Assembly: GCA_038326325.1 (NCBI GenBank)
Contig: JBBQJW010000003.1
Location: forward strand, 124,001-188,000
Length of the DNA: 64,000 nucleotides
Direction: 5' to 3'
From: UBA10324 sp038326325
Lineage (GTDB): Bacteria > Bacteroidota > Bacteroidia > Chitinophagales > UBA10324
Shown here: positions 54,601-63,789 of the stretch, one piece after another
Position numbering within the stretch: position 1 is the stretch's first letter
Layout of the letters: each line of letters opens with the position of its first letter
Program-made: the position numbers and the translations under genes
The notes under the pieces: generated by a model
Seen by the model: the letters and a program-made list of their open reading frames with translations, nothing else
Database searches by the model: none
What the model was told of the DNA's origin: nothing

Positions 54601-57600
54601 GATGTCAATAATTGTCAGGTAACAACCACAATAAACATCAGCCAAAATGCGTCGACTGTTTTATCACAAACAAATGTTAATTCAACATGTGGCTCTACAA
54701 ACGGCAGCATTAATTTATCTGTGGTTGGAACATCCCCCTTTATTTATTTATGGAATAACGCTGCTACAATCCAAGATTTGAGTTTTATTGGAGCTGGAAA
54801 TTATTCTGTAACAGTTACCGATGCTAATAGTTGTACTTCTTCTTTATCTGTTACAGTAAACAATTCACCCGGCCCGACTTTGAGTTTTATTTCTCAGGAT
54901 GTTTCTTGTAATGGAGCTGCATCCGGCAGTATTAATTTGACTGTCAATGGCGGAACAGCTCCCTTTACTTACTTGTGGAATAATGGCGCTACAACTCAGG
55001 ATATATCAAACCTCATTACCGGAATTTATACTGTGGTTGTAACAGATGCCAATAATTGTATTGCGAATGGAGGAGTAATTATTATTCAACCTGCAGTGAA
55101 TATTTTATCAGAAACTCATGTTAATGCAACCTGCGGTTTATCAAACGGTTCAATTGATTTAACTGTAACAGGTTCAAATCCTCCTTTTGTTTATTTATGG
55201 AGTAATGCAAGCTCATTCCAGGATTTGTCTGGTTTGGCGGTTGGAACTTATACTGTTACAGTTACTGATTTCAATTTGTGTTCAAGCACCCTTTCGGTTT
55301 CAATTTCTAACACAAGCGGTCCCACATTAACTGAAACTCATATTGATGCTTTATGTAATGGAGCTAATTCAGGAAGTATAAATCTGAGCGTTAACGGAGG
55401 TTTAGCGCCATATACTTATTTCTGGAATACAACCGCCACAACCCAGGATATAAATAATCTTGTTGCCGGAAACTTTACTGTAACAGTTACCGACTTTAAT
55501 AACTGTCAATCTATAAGCACAATTATTATTTCGCAACCAACTGCGTTGTCGTTATCTGAAACACATGTTAACGCAAATTGTGGTTCAAGTAATGGAAGCA
55601 TTAACCTTTCAGTTACAGGCGGAACAATTAACTATTCTTACAACTGGAGCAATGGCGCAATTACTCAGGATATTTCTTCCATAAGTTCAGGAGCATATAC
55701 TGTAACAGTTACCGATGTGAATAATTGCTCAGCTACCCTAACAATTAATCTAAGCAATCTTAGTGGACCTTCTTTGACAGAAACTCACAGCAATGTTTTG
55801 TGTAATGGAAATAATTCAGGCAATATTAATCTTACAGTTAATGGCGGAACTGCTCCATACACTTATATCTGGAGTAATTCAGCTACCGCCCAGGATATAA
55901 ATAATCTTCTTGCCGGAAATTATACTGTTACAGTTACCGACTTCAATAACTGTCAGGCTACAATTACTATAAATATTTCAGAGCCTGCATTATTGACTTT
56001 AAGTGAAACGCATATTGATGCAACTTGTAGTGCTGCAAATGGAAGCATTAATCTATCTGTAAATGGTGGTTCACCTAACTATGCTTACAATTGGAATAAT
56101 GCCTCAACAACTCAGGATGTTTCTGTATTAAATTCGGGTGTATATACTGTAACAGTTACTGAAGCAAATAATTGTTCAGTCACGCTTTCCATAAATATTG
56201 GTAATACAAACGGACCTGTTTTATCAGAAACCCATGTTAATGTTTTGTGTAACGGAAGTAATTCAGGAAGTATTGACCTTTCAATCAATGCAGGAACTGC
56301 ACCTTATTCATATATCTGGAGTAATGCATCTGCAACACAAGATATAAGTGCGCTTATCACCGGAAATTATACTGTTACAGTTACCGACTTCAATAACTGC
56401 CAGTCATCATTAACAATTAATATTTCAGAACCCACCACATTTGCAATATCGGAAACTCATATTGATGCAAATTGTGGTACTGCAAATGGAAGTATAAATC
56501 TTACTGTTGCCGGAGCAACTCCAAACTACAGTTACATCTGGAGTAATGGTTTTATAACACAGGACATCAATAATATCAGTGCAGGAGCATATACTGTAAC
56601 AGTTACCGATGCGAATAGTTGTTCAACAACTTCAATAATAAATATCAGCAATTCAAGTGGGCCAGTTTTATCGGAAACTCATGTTAATGTTTTATGTTTT
56701 GGAAATGGCACTGGCAGCATTGACCTTTCTGTTATTGGAGGAGTTACACCTTACACTTATTTGTGGAGCAATGCAGCAACTACTCAGGATATTGTGTCAT
56801 TAATCTCAGGAGCATATACTGTAACAGTTACCGACTTCAGTAATTGTCAGGCTATACTTTCAATTAATATTACTGAACCAATAGCAATATCTTTAACTGA
56901 GACACATGTTGATGTGTTTTGTAACGGAAATAATTCGGGTAGTATTAATCTGACAGTGAATGGGGGAGTAGCCCCCTATTCATATTTATGGAGCAATGCT
57001 TTTGCAATTCAGGATATTTCCGCTCTTTCTGCAGGAACATATACTGTAACAGTAACAGATTTTAATAATTGCACTTCAACTACTTCTCTTAATATCATTG
57101 AGCCAACTGTTTTAGCTGTTAGTGAAACTCACATTGATGCCGGGTGCGGTTCTTCGAATGGAAGTATTGACATAACAGTATCAGGCGGTTCTCCTAATTA
57201 TAATTACAATTGGAACAACGCTGCTATTTCTCAGGATATTTCAAATATTAGCTCTGGTGGATATACTGTAACAGTTACTGATGCGAATAATTGCAGCGCT
57301 TCATTATCAGTTAACATTGCAAACACAAGTGGACCAGGTTTGAACGAAACGCATGTGAATGCATTGTGTAACAGTGGAAACACGGGAAGTATTGATCTAT
57401 CCGTAAATGGCGGGACTGTTCCTTATAACTATACTTGGAATAATGGCTCAACTTCTCAAGATTTAAGCAACCTTATTTCTGGAAATTACAGTGTGACAGT
57501 TTCTGACTTTAATAATTGCTCTGGTACAGTAACTGTAATTATTTTGCAGCCAACTGCCATTGTATTAAGTGAAACCCATGCTAATCCAAGTTGTGGAATT

Positions 57601-60600
57601 GCAAACGGAAGTATAAATCTTAATGTAAATGGAGGCACTCCAAATTATTCATATTTATGGAGTAATGGTGCGATTGTTCAGGATATTTCAAATGTGGGTT
57701 CAGCAACTTATACTGTTACTGTTACCGATGCGAATGGCTGTACAAGTACTTTATCAATAAATTTATTCAATGGGAACGGACCAAGTTTAAGTGAAACACA
57801 TGTTAATGCAAATTGCGGAATTGCGAGCGGCTCAATTGATTTGACTGTAACAGGTGGGGTAGTTCCTTATTTTTATGTATGGAGCAATGCATTTACTACT
57901 CAGGATATTTCAAATTTAATCGGAGGTCTCTATTCGGTGACTGTTACTGATATTAATTTTTGCTCTACAGTAATTTCAATTAATCTGCCGACCACCAGTT
58001 CTGTTTCATTGCAAACCGCCGTTACGAATGTTACCTGTTTTGGATTTAATGATGGTGCTGTTAACCTTACGGTTTCAGGAGGAACTCCAAGCTATACTTA
58101 TCATTGGAATAATAATGCAACCTCTCAGGATCTTAACGGGATAAGCGGAAATGTTTATGGTGTAACGGTTACTGATTTGCTTGGATGTACTGCTGTAACT
58201 TCAGCAACAGTTATTGAGCATGGACAGTTAACTCCAAGTCAAACGCATATAAATGCAACTTGTGGCCTTTCAAATGGCAGTATTGATTTATCAGCCTTTG
58301 GCGGATTTCAACCTTATAGTTATTTATGGAGTAATGGTGCAATCACTCAGGATTTGTCAGGACTTTCCGCTGGGAATTATTCCGTTACAGTTTCTGATGT
58401 TAATTTATGTACAGCTACATTGAGTACTACAATTGCAATATCATCCGGACCAACTACACAGTTCGTTTCAACTAATGTTTTGTGTAATGGAGCTTCTATT
58501 GGAGCAATTAATTTAACTGTAAATGGAGGTAGCGCACCTTATTCTTATCTATGGAGCAATAATTCCAATGTACAGGACCTCAATAATATCCCTGCCGGAA
58601 ATTATTCCGTTACCGTTACAGATGCAAATAACTGTTCTGTTACTGGTGCCGTACTAATCACTCAACCAAGTGCTATTCAGGTTAACGAAACGCATGTAGA
58701 TGCTTCCTGCGGAAATTCGAATGGTACAATTGACATAACCGTTAGCGGTGGAACTTTGCCTTACTCATATATCTGGAGTAATTCGTCGAATACCGAAGAC
58801 TTAAACAATCTTGCAATCGGGAATTATTCAATAACTGTTACAGATGGAAATAATTGCTCGGCAACAATAACCATCTCAATAATAAATGGAGGGGGTAGTT
58901 TGCCACTATCAAATATTGCTACTGATGAAACATGTAGCTCTGGAAATGGAAGTATTGATTTAAGTGTAAATGCAGGAACTGCTCCCTATAATTATGCATG
59001 GAGTAATGCACAAATTACACAAGATATTGCCAATTTGTCAGCGGGGAATTATTCTGTTACAGTTACAGATGCGGGAGGATGCACGGGAACTGCAACTGCT
59101 GCAATTAACAACCATCCTTCACCTTCGCTTTCGACTACACATTTAGATGAAACTTGCTCAAACTCTAATGGCTCTATAGATTTAACTGTTACAGTAGGAG
59201 CATTGCCTTATTCTTATATCTGGAGTAATAATTCTCAAACTGAAGATATTTCAAATCTTTCTACCGGAAATTATTCGGTTACTGTTACAGATGGAAATAA
59301 TTGCACAGCGAATATTCAGGTTTCAATACTTAATTCATCGGGCCCAATAATTAATGAAATTCACTTTGATGAAAATTGTAATCAGGCTAATGGTTCAATC
59401 AATCTTACAATCAATGGCGGTATTCTTCCTTATAGTTTTAACTGGAATAATGGAACAACAACTGAAGATATTTCAAATTTAGGTTCAGGAAATTATTCTG
59501 TAACAGTAACAGATGTAAATGGATGTTCTAATTTGCAAAGTATATTGATAAACAACATTGCCGGCCCACAGCTTAGCGAAACCCATATTTCAACTTCTTG
59601 TGGATTAAATAATGGCTCAGTTGACTTGACTGTAACAGGTGGAACCTTTCCTTTTATTTATTCGTGGAGCAATAATTACATAACGCAGGATTTACAAAAT
59701 ATTTCTCCAAATACTTATTCTGTAACAGTTACAGATGCAGGTGGTTGCACCGCCGAATTGACCGGCATAAATATTATCTCAAGCACTATTCCAAATTTAA
59801 ATGAAACACATACTTCATCCACATGTGGAAATGCAAATGCCGGAGTCGATTTGACTGTTACCGGTGGAACGGCGGGTTATAACTATATATGGAGTAATAA
59901 TTCCGTTACAGAAGATATTGCAAATATTGTTTCAGGAAATTATTCTGTTACAGTAACTGATGCTGCGGGTTGTACTGTTTCATTGAATGCGCTAATAAAT
60001 AATATTGCAGGACCTCAATTAACTATTATACCAACCGCAACTTCCTGCGGTAACTATGACGGAAGTATTGACCTTATTGTTAATGGTGGTGCTAACCCTT
60101 ACAGCTATTTATGGAGTAATTCAACCACAACAGAGGATGTTACTTCATTAGCGGGTGGAAACTATTCTGTTACTGTAACAGACGCGAATAATTGCACGGT
60201 TGAAATAAATATTGATGTAATTGCGTCAATTTATCCTTTAATCAATGCGCATATTACAGGAAACAAAGGTTGTATTCCTCTTAGTATTTTTTTTAATAAC
60301 ACAAGTTCAAATGCAACAACTTATAGCTGGATATTCGGTGATGGAACAACTTCAAACGATGTTTCACCAACTCACCAATACAACCAAATCGGAAATTTTC
60401 CAGTCGAATTAATTGCAACAAGTTCTACCGGATGCAGCGATACTTTAGCAATTGATACTGTTTCAATTTATGAAACCCCTATTGCTGATTTTACTTCTGT
60501 TCCCTGGATAAATGAAACAACTTTGCTTTCACTTGCTCAATTCAATTTTACAAACCAATCATTATTTGCTTCAACTTACCTATGGAATTTCGGTGATGGA

Positions 60601-61005
60601 AATAATTCAAATGAAATAAATCCTGTTTATACCTACACAACTGAAGGTGAATTTTATGTTACACTATTTGCCTTCAACATTAATGGTTGTGCTGATACAG
60701 TTACTTATGGTCCATTTACTTTGATTGCAGATGGAGATATTTTTATTCCAAATACTTTCACACCCAATGGAGATCATTATAATGATGTTTTTAAAATTTA
60801 TGGAACAGGCATTACTGCCGAACATTTATGGATTTATGATCGCTGGGGCGAAAAACTTTTTGAATCGGCTGAATTATTTTCAGAATGGGATGGAAAATAT
60901 TTGGGAGTTGATTTGAATATTGGGGTATATGTTTATCAGTTGGAGGTAACCCGATATGATGGTACAATAGAATTTAAAAAAGGAGATGTAACACTTCTCA
61001 GATAG
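51658..61005 (+). CDS. Giant SprB-repeat adhesin with gliding-motility C-terminal domain
   Basis: A protein of about 3115 residues from the ATG at 51658, which begins a signal peptide (MNYDTLILNYKSKISVILLFSILFFSNTLFAE); an earlier ATG at 51577 would only add 27 residues. After an about 400-residue N-terminal part with Cys pairs come roughly 33 repeats of about 72-76 residues (52861-60240), of the form LSETHVDA.CG..NGSI.L.V.GG..PY.Y.WSN...TQDI..L.AGNYTVTVTD.N.C, the SprB repeat. Two PKD domains (60,260-60,720) and a CHU_C C-terminal domain (IPNTFTPNGDHYNDVFKIYGTGI...IYDRWGEKLFES) end it, so it should be exported by T9SS and attached to the cell surface. The best parallel is SprB, the gliding adhesin of Flavobacterium; no PorP/SprF gene is adjacent. 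Confidence 0.9.
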   Translation: MNYDTLILNYKSKISVILLFSILFFSNTLFAETKISPSPPPPPVNDNCVNAISVTVNGLIVSGVTQNATLEAGELTDCAIAGSTQSVWYYFTATATSISVSVNSTAGGCFLSSAIWSGASGCPVANGCSALSCQSAAGGPNNNVHNLINLTIGIDYYIQIMYNPGGACGASAGFDVTVSTTLPANPSNPPPVSTCSSPAGSVCVLNFLPGTYAQIAANCTTYPNPVAANNNNEVYHSCFSFTAQYSSTINFQMAPTSTCGTFTWWDWQLYNSSCSSIDCGDYNNLSSTGLICGNNYEMCYTFEIPNGCTYTSIIPYIIAIPPVIAVPTTQAICKGESVPLTAFAIGDVSYQWAPSTGLNATTGATVTANPLVNTTYTVTGFDAGGCTQTATVVVVVHPVPVLSASLTPPSCGNSNGIINLTVSGGGGPFTYLWSNGYNNQDLTFVLAGTYIVTVTNTFGCTATYSGTLNNTGFFTSSFTQINNTCAGGTTGSINITPQIPSVNPPYTYLWTTGATSQDLNSLSTGTYTITISNSVGCTSIQTINITEPPLMNISSVIANVNCFGSATGGIDLTVTGGTAPYIYHWNTNATTQDLSNLFSGNYSVTVYDANGCSAVAGPITITQPAPISFSDIITNASCSGSTDGAVDITVNGGSNPYTFAWSNGATTEDVTALSAGPISVNIFDASGCPYTWNGNIAAGTGLILSANITHVFCFGNGNGAVNLTVTAGSLPFTYNWSNGGTTQDLSNLSGGVYSVTVIDAAGCSVTGSYTVLEPSAMSLFETHLVVGCDNNSINLTVASGSAPFTYIWSNGATIQDPIGIPAGNYSVTVTDANNCTAVLSNIVINSSPVNTVNLLQAAPSCGVNDGTALIDFITGGGGPFTYLWSNGGTTTQINNISAGTYSVTVSNSSGCTSSASITLISPSGPALSSTHVDVLCNGASTGSINLSVVGGTAPFNYIWSNGSTIQDPLNLTAGNYTVTVTDVNNCQVTTTINISQNASTVLSQTNVNSTCGSTNGSINLSVVGTSPFIYLWNNAATIQDLSFIGAGNYSVTVTDANSCTSSLSVTVNNSPGPTLSFISQDVSCNGAASGSINLTVNGGTAPFTYLWNNGATTQDISNLITGIYTVVVTDANNCIANGGVIIIQPAVNILSETHVNATCGLSNGSIDLTVTGSNPPFVYLWSNASSFQDLSGLAVGTYTVTVTDFNLCSSTLSVSISNTSGPTLTETHIDALCNGANSGSINLSVNGGLAPYTYFWNTTATTQDINNLVAGNFTVTVTDFNNCQSISTIIISQPTALSLSETHVNANCGSSNGSINLSVTGGTINYSYNWSNGAITQDISSISSGAYTVTVTDVNNCSATLTINLSNLSGPSLTETHSNVLCNGNNSGNINLTVNGGTAPYTYIWSNSATAQDINNLLAGNYTVTVTDFNNCQATITINISEPALLTLSETHIDATCSAANGSINLSVNGGSPNYAYNWNNASTTQDVSVLNSGVYTVTVTEANNCSVTLSINIGNTNGPVLSETHVNVLCNGSNSGSIDLSINAGTAPYSYIWSNASATQDISALITGNYTVTVTDFNNCQSSLTINISEPTTFAISETHIDANCGTANGSINLTVAGATPNYSYIWSNGFITQDINNISAGAYTVTVTDANSCSTTSIINISNSSGPVLSETHVNVLCFGNGTGSIDLSVIGGVTPYTYLWSNAATTQDIVSLISGAYTVTVTDFSNCQAILSINITEPIAISLTETHVDVFCNGNNSGSINLTVNGGVAPYSYLWSNAFAIQDISALSAGTYTVTVTDFNNCTSTTSLNIIEPTVLAVSETHIDAGCGSSNGSIDITVSGGSPNYNYNWNNAAISQDISNISSGGYTVTVTDANNCSASLSVNIANTSGPGLNETHVNALCNSGNTGSIDLSVNGGTVPYNYTWNNGSTSQDLSNLISGNYSVTVSDFNNCSGTVTVIILQPTAIVLSETHANPSCGIANGSINLNVNGGTPNYSYLWSNGAIVQDISNVGSATYTVTVTDANGCTSTLSINLFNGNGPSLSETHVNANCGIASGSIDLTVTGGVVPYFYVWSNAFTTQDISNLIGGLYSVTVTDINFCSTVISINLPTTSSVSLQTAVTNVTCFGFNDGAVNLTVSGGTPSYTYHWNNNATSQDLNGISGNVYGVTVTDLLGCTAVTSATVIEHGQLTPSQTHINATCGLSNGSIDLSAFGGFQPYSYLWSNGAITQDLSGLSAGNYSVTVSDVNLCTATLSTTIAISSGPTTQFVSTNVLCNGASIGAINLTVNGGSAPYSYLWSNNSNVQDLNNIPAGNYSVTVTDANNCSVTGAVLITQPSAIQVNETHVDASCGNSNGTIDITVSGGTLPYSYIWSNSSNTEDLNNLAIGNYSITVTDGNNCSATITISIINGGGSLPLSNIATDETCSSGNGSIDLSVNAGTAPYNYAWSNAQITQDIANLSAGNYSVTVTDAGGCTGTATAAINNHPSPSLSTTHLDETCSNSNGSIDLTVTVGALPYSYIWSNNSQTEDISNLSTGNYSVTVTDGNNCTANIQVSILNSSGPIINEIHFDENCNQANGSINLTINGGILPYSFNWNNGTTTEDISNLGSGNYSVTVTDVNGCSNLQSILINNIAGPQLSETHISTSCGLNNGSVDLTVTGGTFPFIYSWSNNYITQDLQNISPNTYSVTVTDAGGCTAELTGINIISSTIPNLNETHTSSTCGNANAGVDLTVTGGTAGYNYIWSNNSVTEDIANIVSGNYSVTVTDAAGCTVSLNALINNIAGPQLTIIPTATSCGNYDGSIDLIVNGGANPYSYLWSNSTTTEDVTSLAGGNYSVTVTDANNCTVEINIDVIASIYPLINAHITGNKGCIPLSIFFNNTSSNATTYSWIFGDGTTSNDVSPTHQYNQIGNFPVELIATSSTGCSDTLAIDTVSIYETPIADFTSVPWINETTLLSLAQFNFTNQSLFASTYLWNFGDGNNSNEINPVYTYTTEGEFYVTLFAFNINGCADTVTYGPFTLIADGDIFIPNTFTPNGDHYNDVFKIYGTGITAEHLWIYDRWGEKLFESAELFSEWDGKYLGVDLNIGVYVYQLEVTRYDGTIEFKKGDVTLLR
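52861..60240 (+). repeat. About 33 coding repeats, period about 223 bp, with two-unit alternation
   Basis: The motif-bearing VTVTD codons recur at 55254, 55480, 55700, 55925, 56147, 56371, 56595, 56819, 57045 and 57268, a spacing of 220-226 bp. Units alternate between an 'LCNG..SGSI' type (linker ending in ISEP/ISQP) and a 'CGSSNGSI' type (linker ending NTSGP), giving a higher-order period of about 450 bp through 54.4-57.7 kb. Confidence 0.85.
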
Positions 61006-61012
61006 GAACTAA

Positions 61013-61747
61013 TTATTTCTTTTTCTTAAAATCTCCTTTCGAAAATTGCTTTTCAATCCAGCAATAAAGCAGTATAAAAAAATAACGGCTTCCGATTTCC
61101 TGAATCTTCAGTTTTGATTCACCATATTTTCGATTCGTCCAGCTATTCGGTATGACGGTATATGAATAACCTCTGATGATAGCTTTCAAAGGAAGCTCCA
61201 GCGTTAAATTAAAATGAGGAGATAGAAATGGTTTCAATCCAGCAATTACTTCTCGACGGTAAAGTTTAAATGCATTAGTTGAATCGTTGTAACGAATGCC
61301 CATAAAAACGCGAACAATATTATTTGCAATTCGATTAAGAATTCTTTTCAATAGAGGATAGTCAATCACTTTTCCTCCTTTGCTCCAGCGGCTTCCGAAA
61401 ACACAATCAAAACCCTCCAGCATTTTATTATAGAAGCGAACTAAATCTTCCGGATCATCAGACAAATCAGCCATCATTACTGCAACACAATCCCCCGTGA
61501 ATCTCTCAAGCCCGTAACGAACTGCATATCCAAAACCATTTGGTCCTTCGTTGGTATAAAAAGTAAGTGTTGGAATATTTTTTTGCAGTTCACCTAATAT
61601 TGATTCTGTTTTGTCTTTAGAACTATCATTAACAACAATAATTTCATGTTCAATATTGTAGTGTAACAGTGTGTTGTATAATTTATTTAAAGTTTCAGCA
61701 ATGCTTCCTTCTTCGTTATAAGCGGGGATTACAATACTTAATTTCAA
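61013..61747 (-). CDS. Family 2 glycosyltransferase, dolichol-phosphate-sugar synthase-like
   Basis: A 244-residue GT-A enzyme. It has LSIVIPAYNEEGSIAETLNKLY at the N-terminus, EIIVVNDSSKDKT (D-x-S nucleotide loop) and MMADLSDDPEDL (metal-binding acid pair), then a fragment YPLLKRILNRIANNIVR with the usual hydrophobic/charged pattern of DPM1-like enzymes. In Bacteroidota such enzymes add sugar to a polyprenyl phosphate, possibly supplying the TMTC-like transferase encoded at 17.5 kb, but that link is inference. The protein lacks the extra C-terminal membrane helices of longer family members. Convergent with the giant adhesin gene. Confidence 0.87.
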   Translation of the reverse strand: MKLSIVIPAYNEEGSIAETLNKLYNTLLHYNIEHEIIVVNDSSKDKTESILGELQKNIPTLTFYTNEGPNGFGYAVRYGLERFTGDCVAVMMADLSDDPEDLVRFYNKMLEGFDCVFGSRWSKGGKVIDYPLLKRILNRIANNIVRVFMGIRYNDSTNAFKLYRREVIAGLKPFLSPHFNLTLELPLKAIIRGYSYTVIPNSWTNRKYGESKLKIQEIGSRYFFILLYCWIEKQFSKGDFKKKK

Positions 61748-61807
61748 ATGAAATAGATTTTATTTTGAAATAGTTTTCTTAAAGAATTTAAATTAAAAAA
61801 AGTATTT

Positions 61808-63523
61808 CTACTTCATTTCGTTCATTCGAATCATTCTTCCTTTAAAACTTTTTCCATCAATCGCTTTTATCATTTTGTTGGCTGATGATTTATCTATTTC
61901 AACAAATGAGTTTGCTTCTTTCAAATCTATTTTGCCTAAAGTATCTTTTTTCAAATCACTCATGTCTAAAATAAACTGAAGGAAACTTGCTTTATAAAAA
62001 CCATCCTTGGTTCCGATATTCACAAAAAGTTTAGTATAGTCGCTATTGGAACTAAAATCCCTGGCTGTCTTCACATCGCGATCTCCTCTTTCGCCTCTAT
62101 CACCTCTTTCAGTGCGCTCTCTTCTTTCTCCACCTCTTTCGTTTCTGTCTCTTGTTCTGAAACCTTCGCGGGGTGCGCGCTCGCTTCTGTCCGATTCACG
62201 AAGATTTAGATCTTCAGAATTCTGATAATATTTTAAATAGCGGTCAAACTCCAATGCTGCTACACGGGTTAGCACTTCTTCCTTGGTCATATCAGCAAAT
62301 TTTTCCTGTAACATTGGAACATAATTTTCATAATCTCCGTGAGAAATGTCGGCCTGTAACAGTCGCTCCATTCCGAAGAAAAATTGTTTACGACAAACAT
62401 CTTTTCCCAATGGAATTTCTAACTTATGAAAAGGCGACTGAACTAATTTTTCAATTGTCTTGAGTTTATATGACTCTCGTTTAGTGATTACCGAAATACA
62501 AATTCCGGTTTTACCCGCACGACCTGTTCTTCCGCTTCTATGTGTGTAAACTTCTGCTTCATCAGGCAATTCGTAATTAATTACATGAGTTATGTCTTTC
62601 ACATCAATTCCGCGTGCAGCAACATCGGTAGCAAGCAACAACTGTAACGCTTTACTTCTGAAAGCTCCCATCACTTTGTCGCGTTGAGCTTGCGATAAAT
62701 CTCCATGTAGTGCATCAATGTTATATCCCTCGCGTGTAAGTTTTTCTGCAATGGACTGAGCATCAATTTTTGTTCGTGTAAAAATCAAACCATAAATACC
62801 AGGATTGAAATCAATAATTCGTTTAAGCGTTTCGTAACGATGATGATTTGCTGTTAAATAATACTGGTGATCAATATTTTTATTTCCGCTGTTAATTTTT
62901 CCAACTGAAATTTCTACCGGGCTTTTCATGTACTTGTTGCTCACCTTTCTTATTTCGGGTGGCATTGTTGCACTGAACATCCACATACTATCGCGGTTAA
63001 TAGTTTGCTTACACACAAATTCAATGTCCTCTTCGAAACCCATGTTAAGCATTTCATCGGCCTCGTCGAGCACCACATATTTTATCTGCTGAAGATTAAT
63101 GGCTTTGCGCTCAATCAAATCGATGAGCCGACCAGGAGTTGCCACCACAATCTGAACACCCTTTTTTATTACTCTTATCTGATCGCTGATGCTGGTGCCG
63201 CCATATACCGCCACGATATGAACCTGAGCAGTAAATTTTTTGAAGGTCATTATATCCTTTACAATCTGCATGCACAACTCGCGTGTCGGGCAAACGACCA
63301 ATGCCTGCGGCGATTTTTTATCGTGGTCAATTAACTGTAACAGCGGCAAGCCGAAAGCAGCGGTTTTGCCAGTGCCTGTTTGTGCCAATCCGAGGAAATC
63401 TTTTGTTCCGGCTACTAAAACCGGTATTGCCTTTTCCTGAATGGGTGTTGGTTCTGTGAATCCGAGCGCCTCTACAGCCTGTAACAGTTGGGCGTTTAAT
63501 CCTAAATCTTTAAACGATGACAT
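61808..63523 (-). CDS. deaD: DEAD-box RNA helicase (DeaD/CsdA-like)
   Basis: A 571-residue ATP-dependent RNA helicase. All motifs are present: Q motif (FTEPTPIQEKAIP), AQTGTGKT, PTRELCMQI, DEADEML, SAT, ARGID, HRSGRTGRAG. The C-terminus (about 445-571) has an Arg/Glu/Gly-rich stretch followed by a DbpA-like RNA-binding domain (KLFVNIGTKDGFYKASFLQFILD...NSFVEIDKSSANKMIKAIDGKSFKGRMIRMN). DbpA-type ends bind 23S rRNA, so ribosome assembly or cold adaptation is likely. The gene has four copies of TGTAACA on the plus strand, including 62307 and 62354. Confidence 0.95.
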   Translation of the reverse strand: MSSFKDLGLNAQLLQAVEALGFTEPTPIQEKAIPVLVAGTKDFLGLAQTGTGKTAAFGLPLLQLIDHDKKSPQALVVCPTRELCMQIVKDIMTFKKFTAQVHIVAVYGGTSISDQIRVIKKGVQIVVATPGRLIDLIERKAINLQQIKYVVLDEADEMLNMGFEEDIEFVCKQTINRDSMWMFSATMPPEIRKVSNKYMKSPVEISVGKINSGNKNIDHQYYLTANHHRYETLKRIIDFNPGIYGLIFTRTKIDAQSIAEKLTREGYNIDALHGDLSQAQRDKVMGAFRSKALQLLLATDVAARGIDVKDITHVINYELPDEAEVYTHRSGRTGRAGKTGICISVITKRESYKLKTIEKLVQSPFHKLEIPLGKDVCRKQFFFGMERLLQADISHGDYENYVPMLQEKFADMTKEEVLTRVAALEFDRYLKYYQNSEDLNLRESDRSERAPREGFRTRDRNERGGERRERTERGDRGERGDRDVKTARDFSSNSDYTKLFVNIGTKDGFYKASFLQFILDMSDLKKDTLGKIDLKEANSFVEIDKSSANKMIKAIDGKSFKGRMIRMNEMK

Positions 63524-63789
63524 TCTTAAATTTTCGGCGAAGTTAACCTATAATATTTGAGAGCTTAATTTTTAATCTACTTTCAGATTTTATAACATGA
63601 AAAACTATTTTTTTATTGAGTTTATTGAACGAGCCCCAATCTATAGTTATCTCAAAGTGCAATTAATATTAATGTTAGCATCTTTAATCTATAGTAAATG
63701 TAACCTTATCAGAATGGTAAAGTTAAAAGGTTCGATTTAAAGGATAAAACCACAAATTTCCTTTTCGTCAACCTTAAAACACCACCACA
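63524..63789. other. Intergenic region before the last gene
   Basis: 266 A+T-rich bases between the divergent helicase and the partial secreted gene. No TTTG/TAnnTTTG pair, hairpin or motif is clear. Confidence 0.4.

Noticed and set aside
52861..60240. CRISPR-like regular repeats
   Set aside because: The period is about 223 bp, the repeats are imperfect and all in one reading frame; they are protein repeats.
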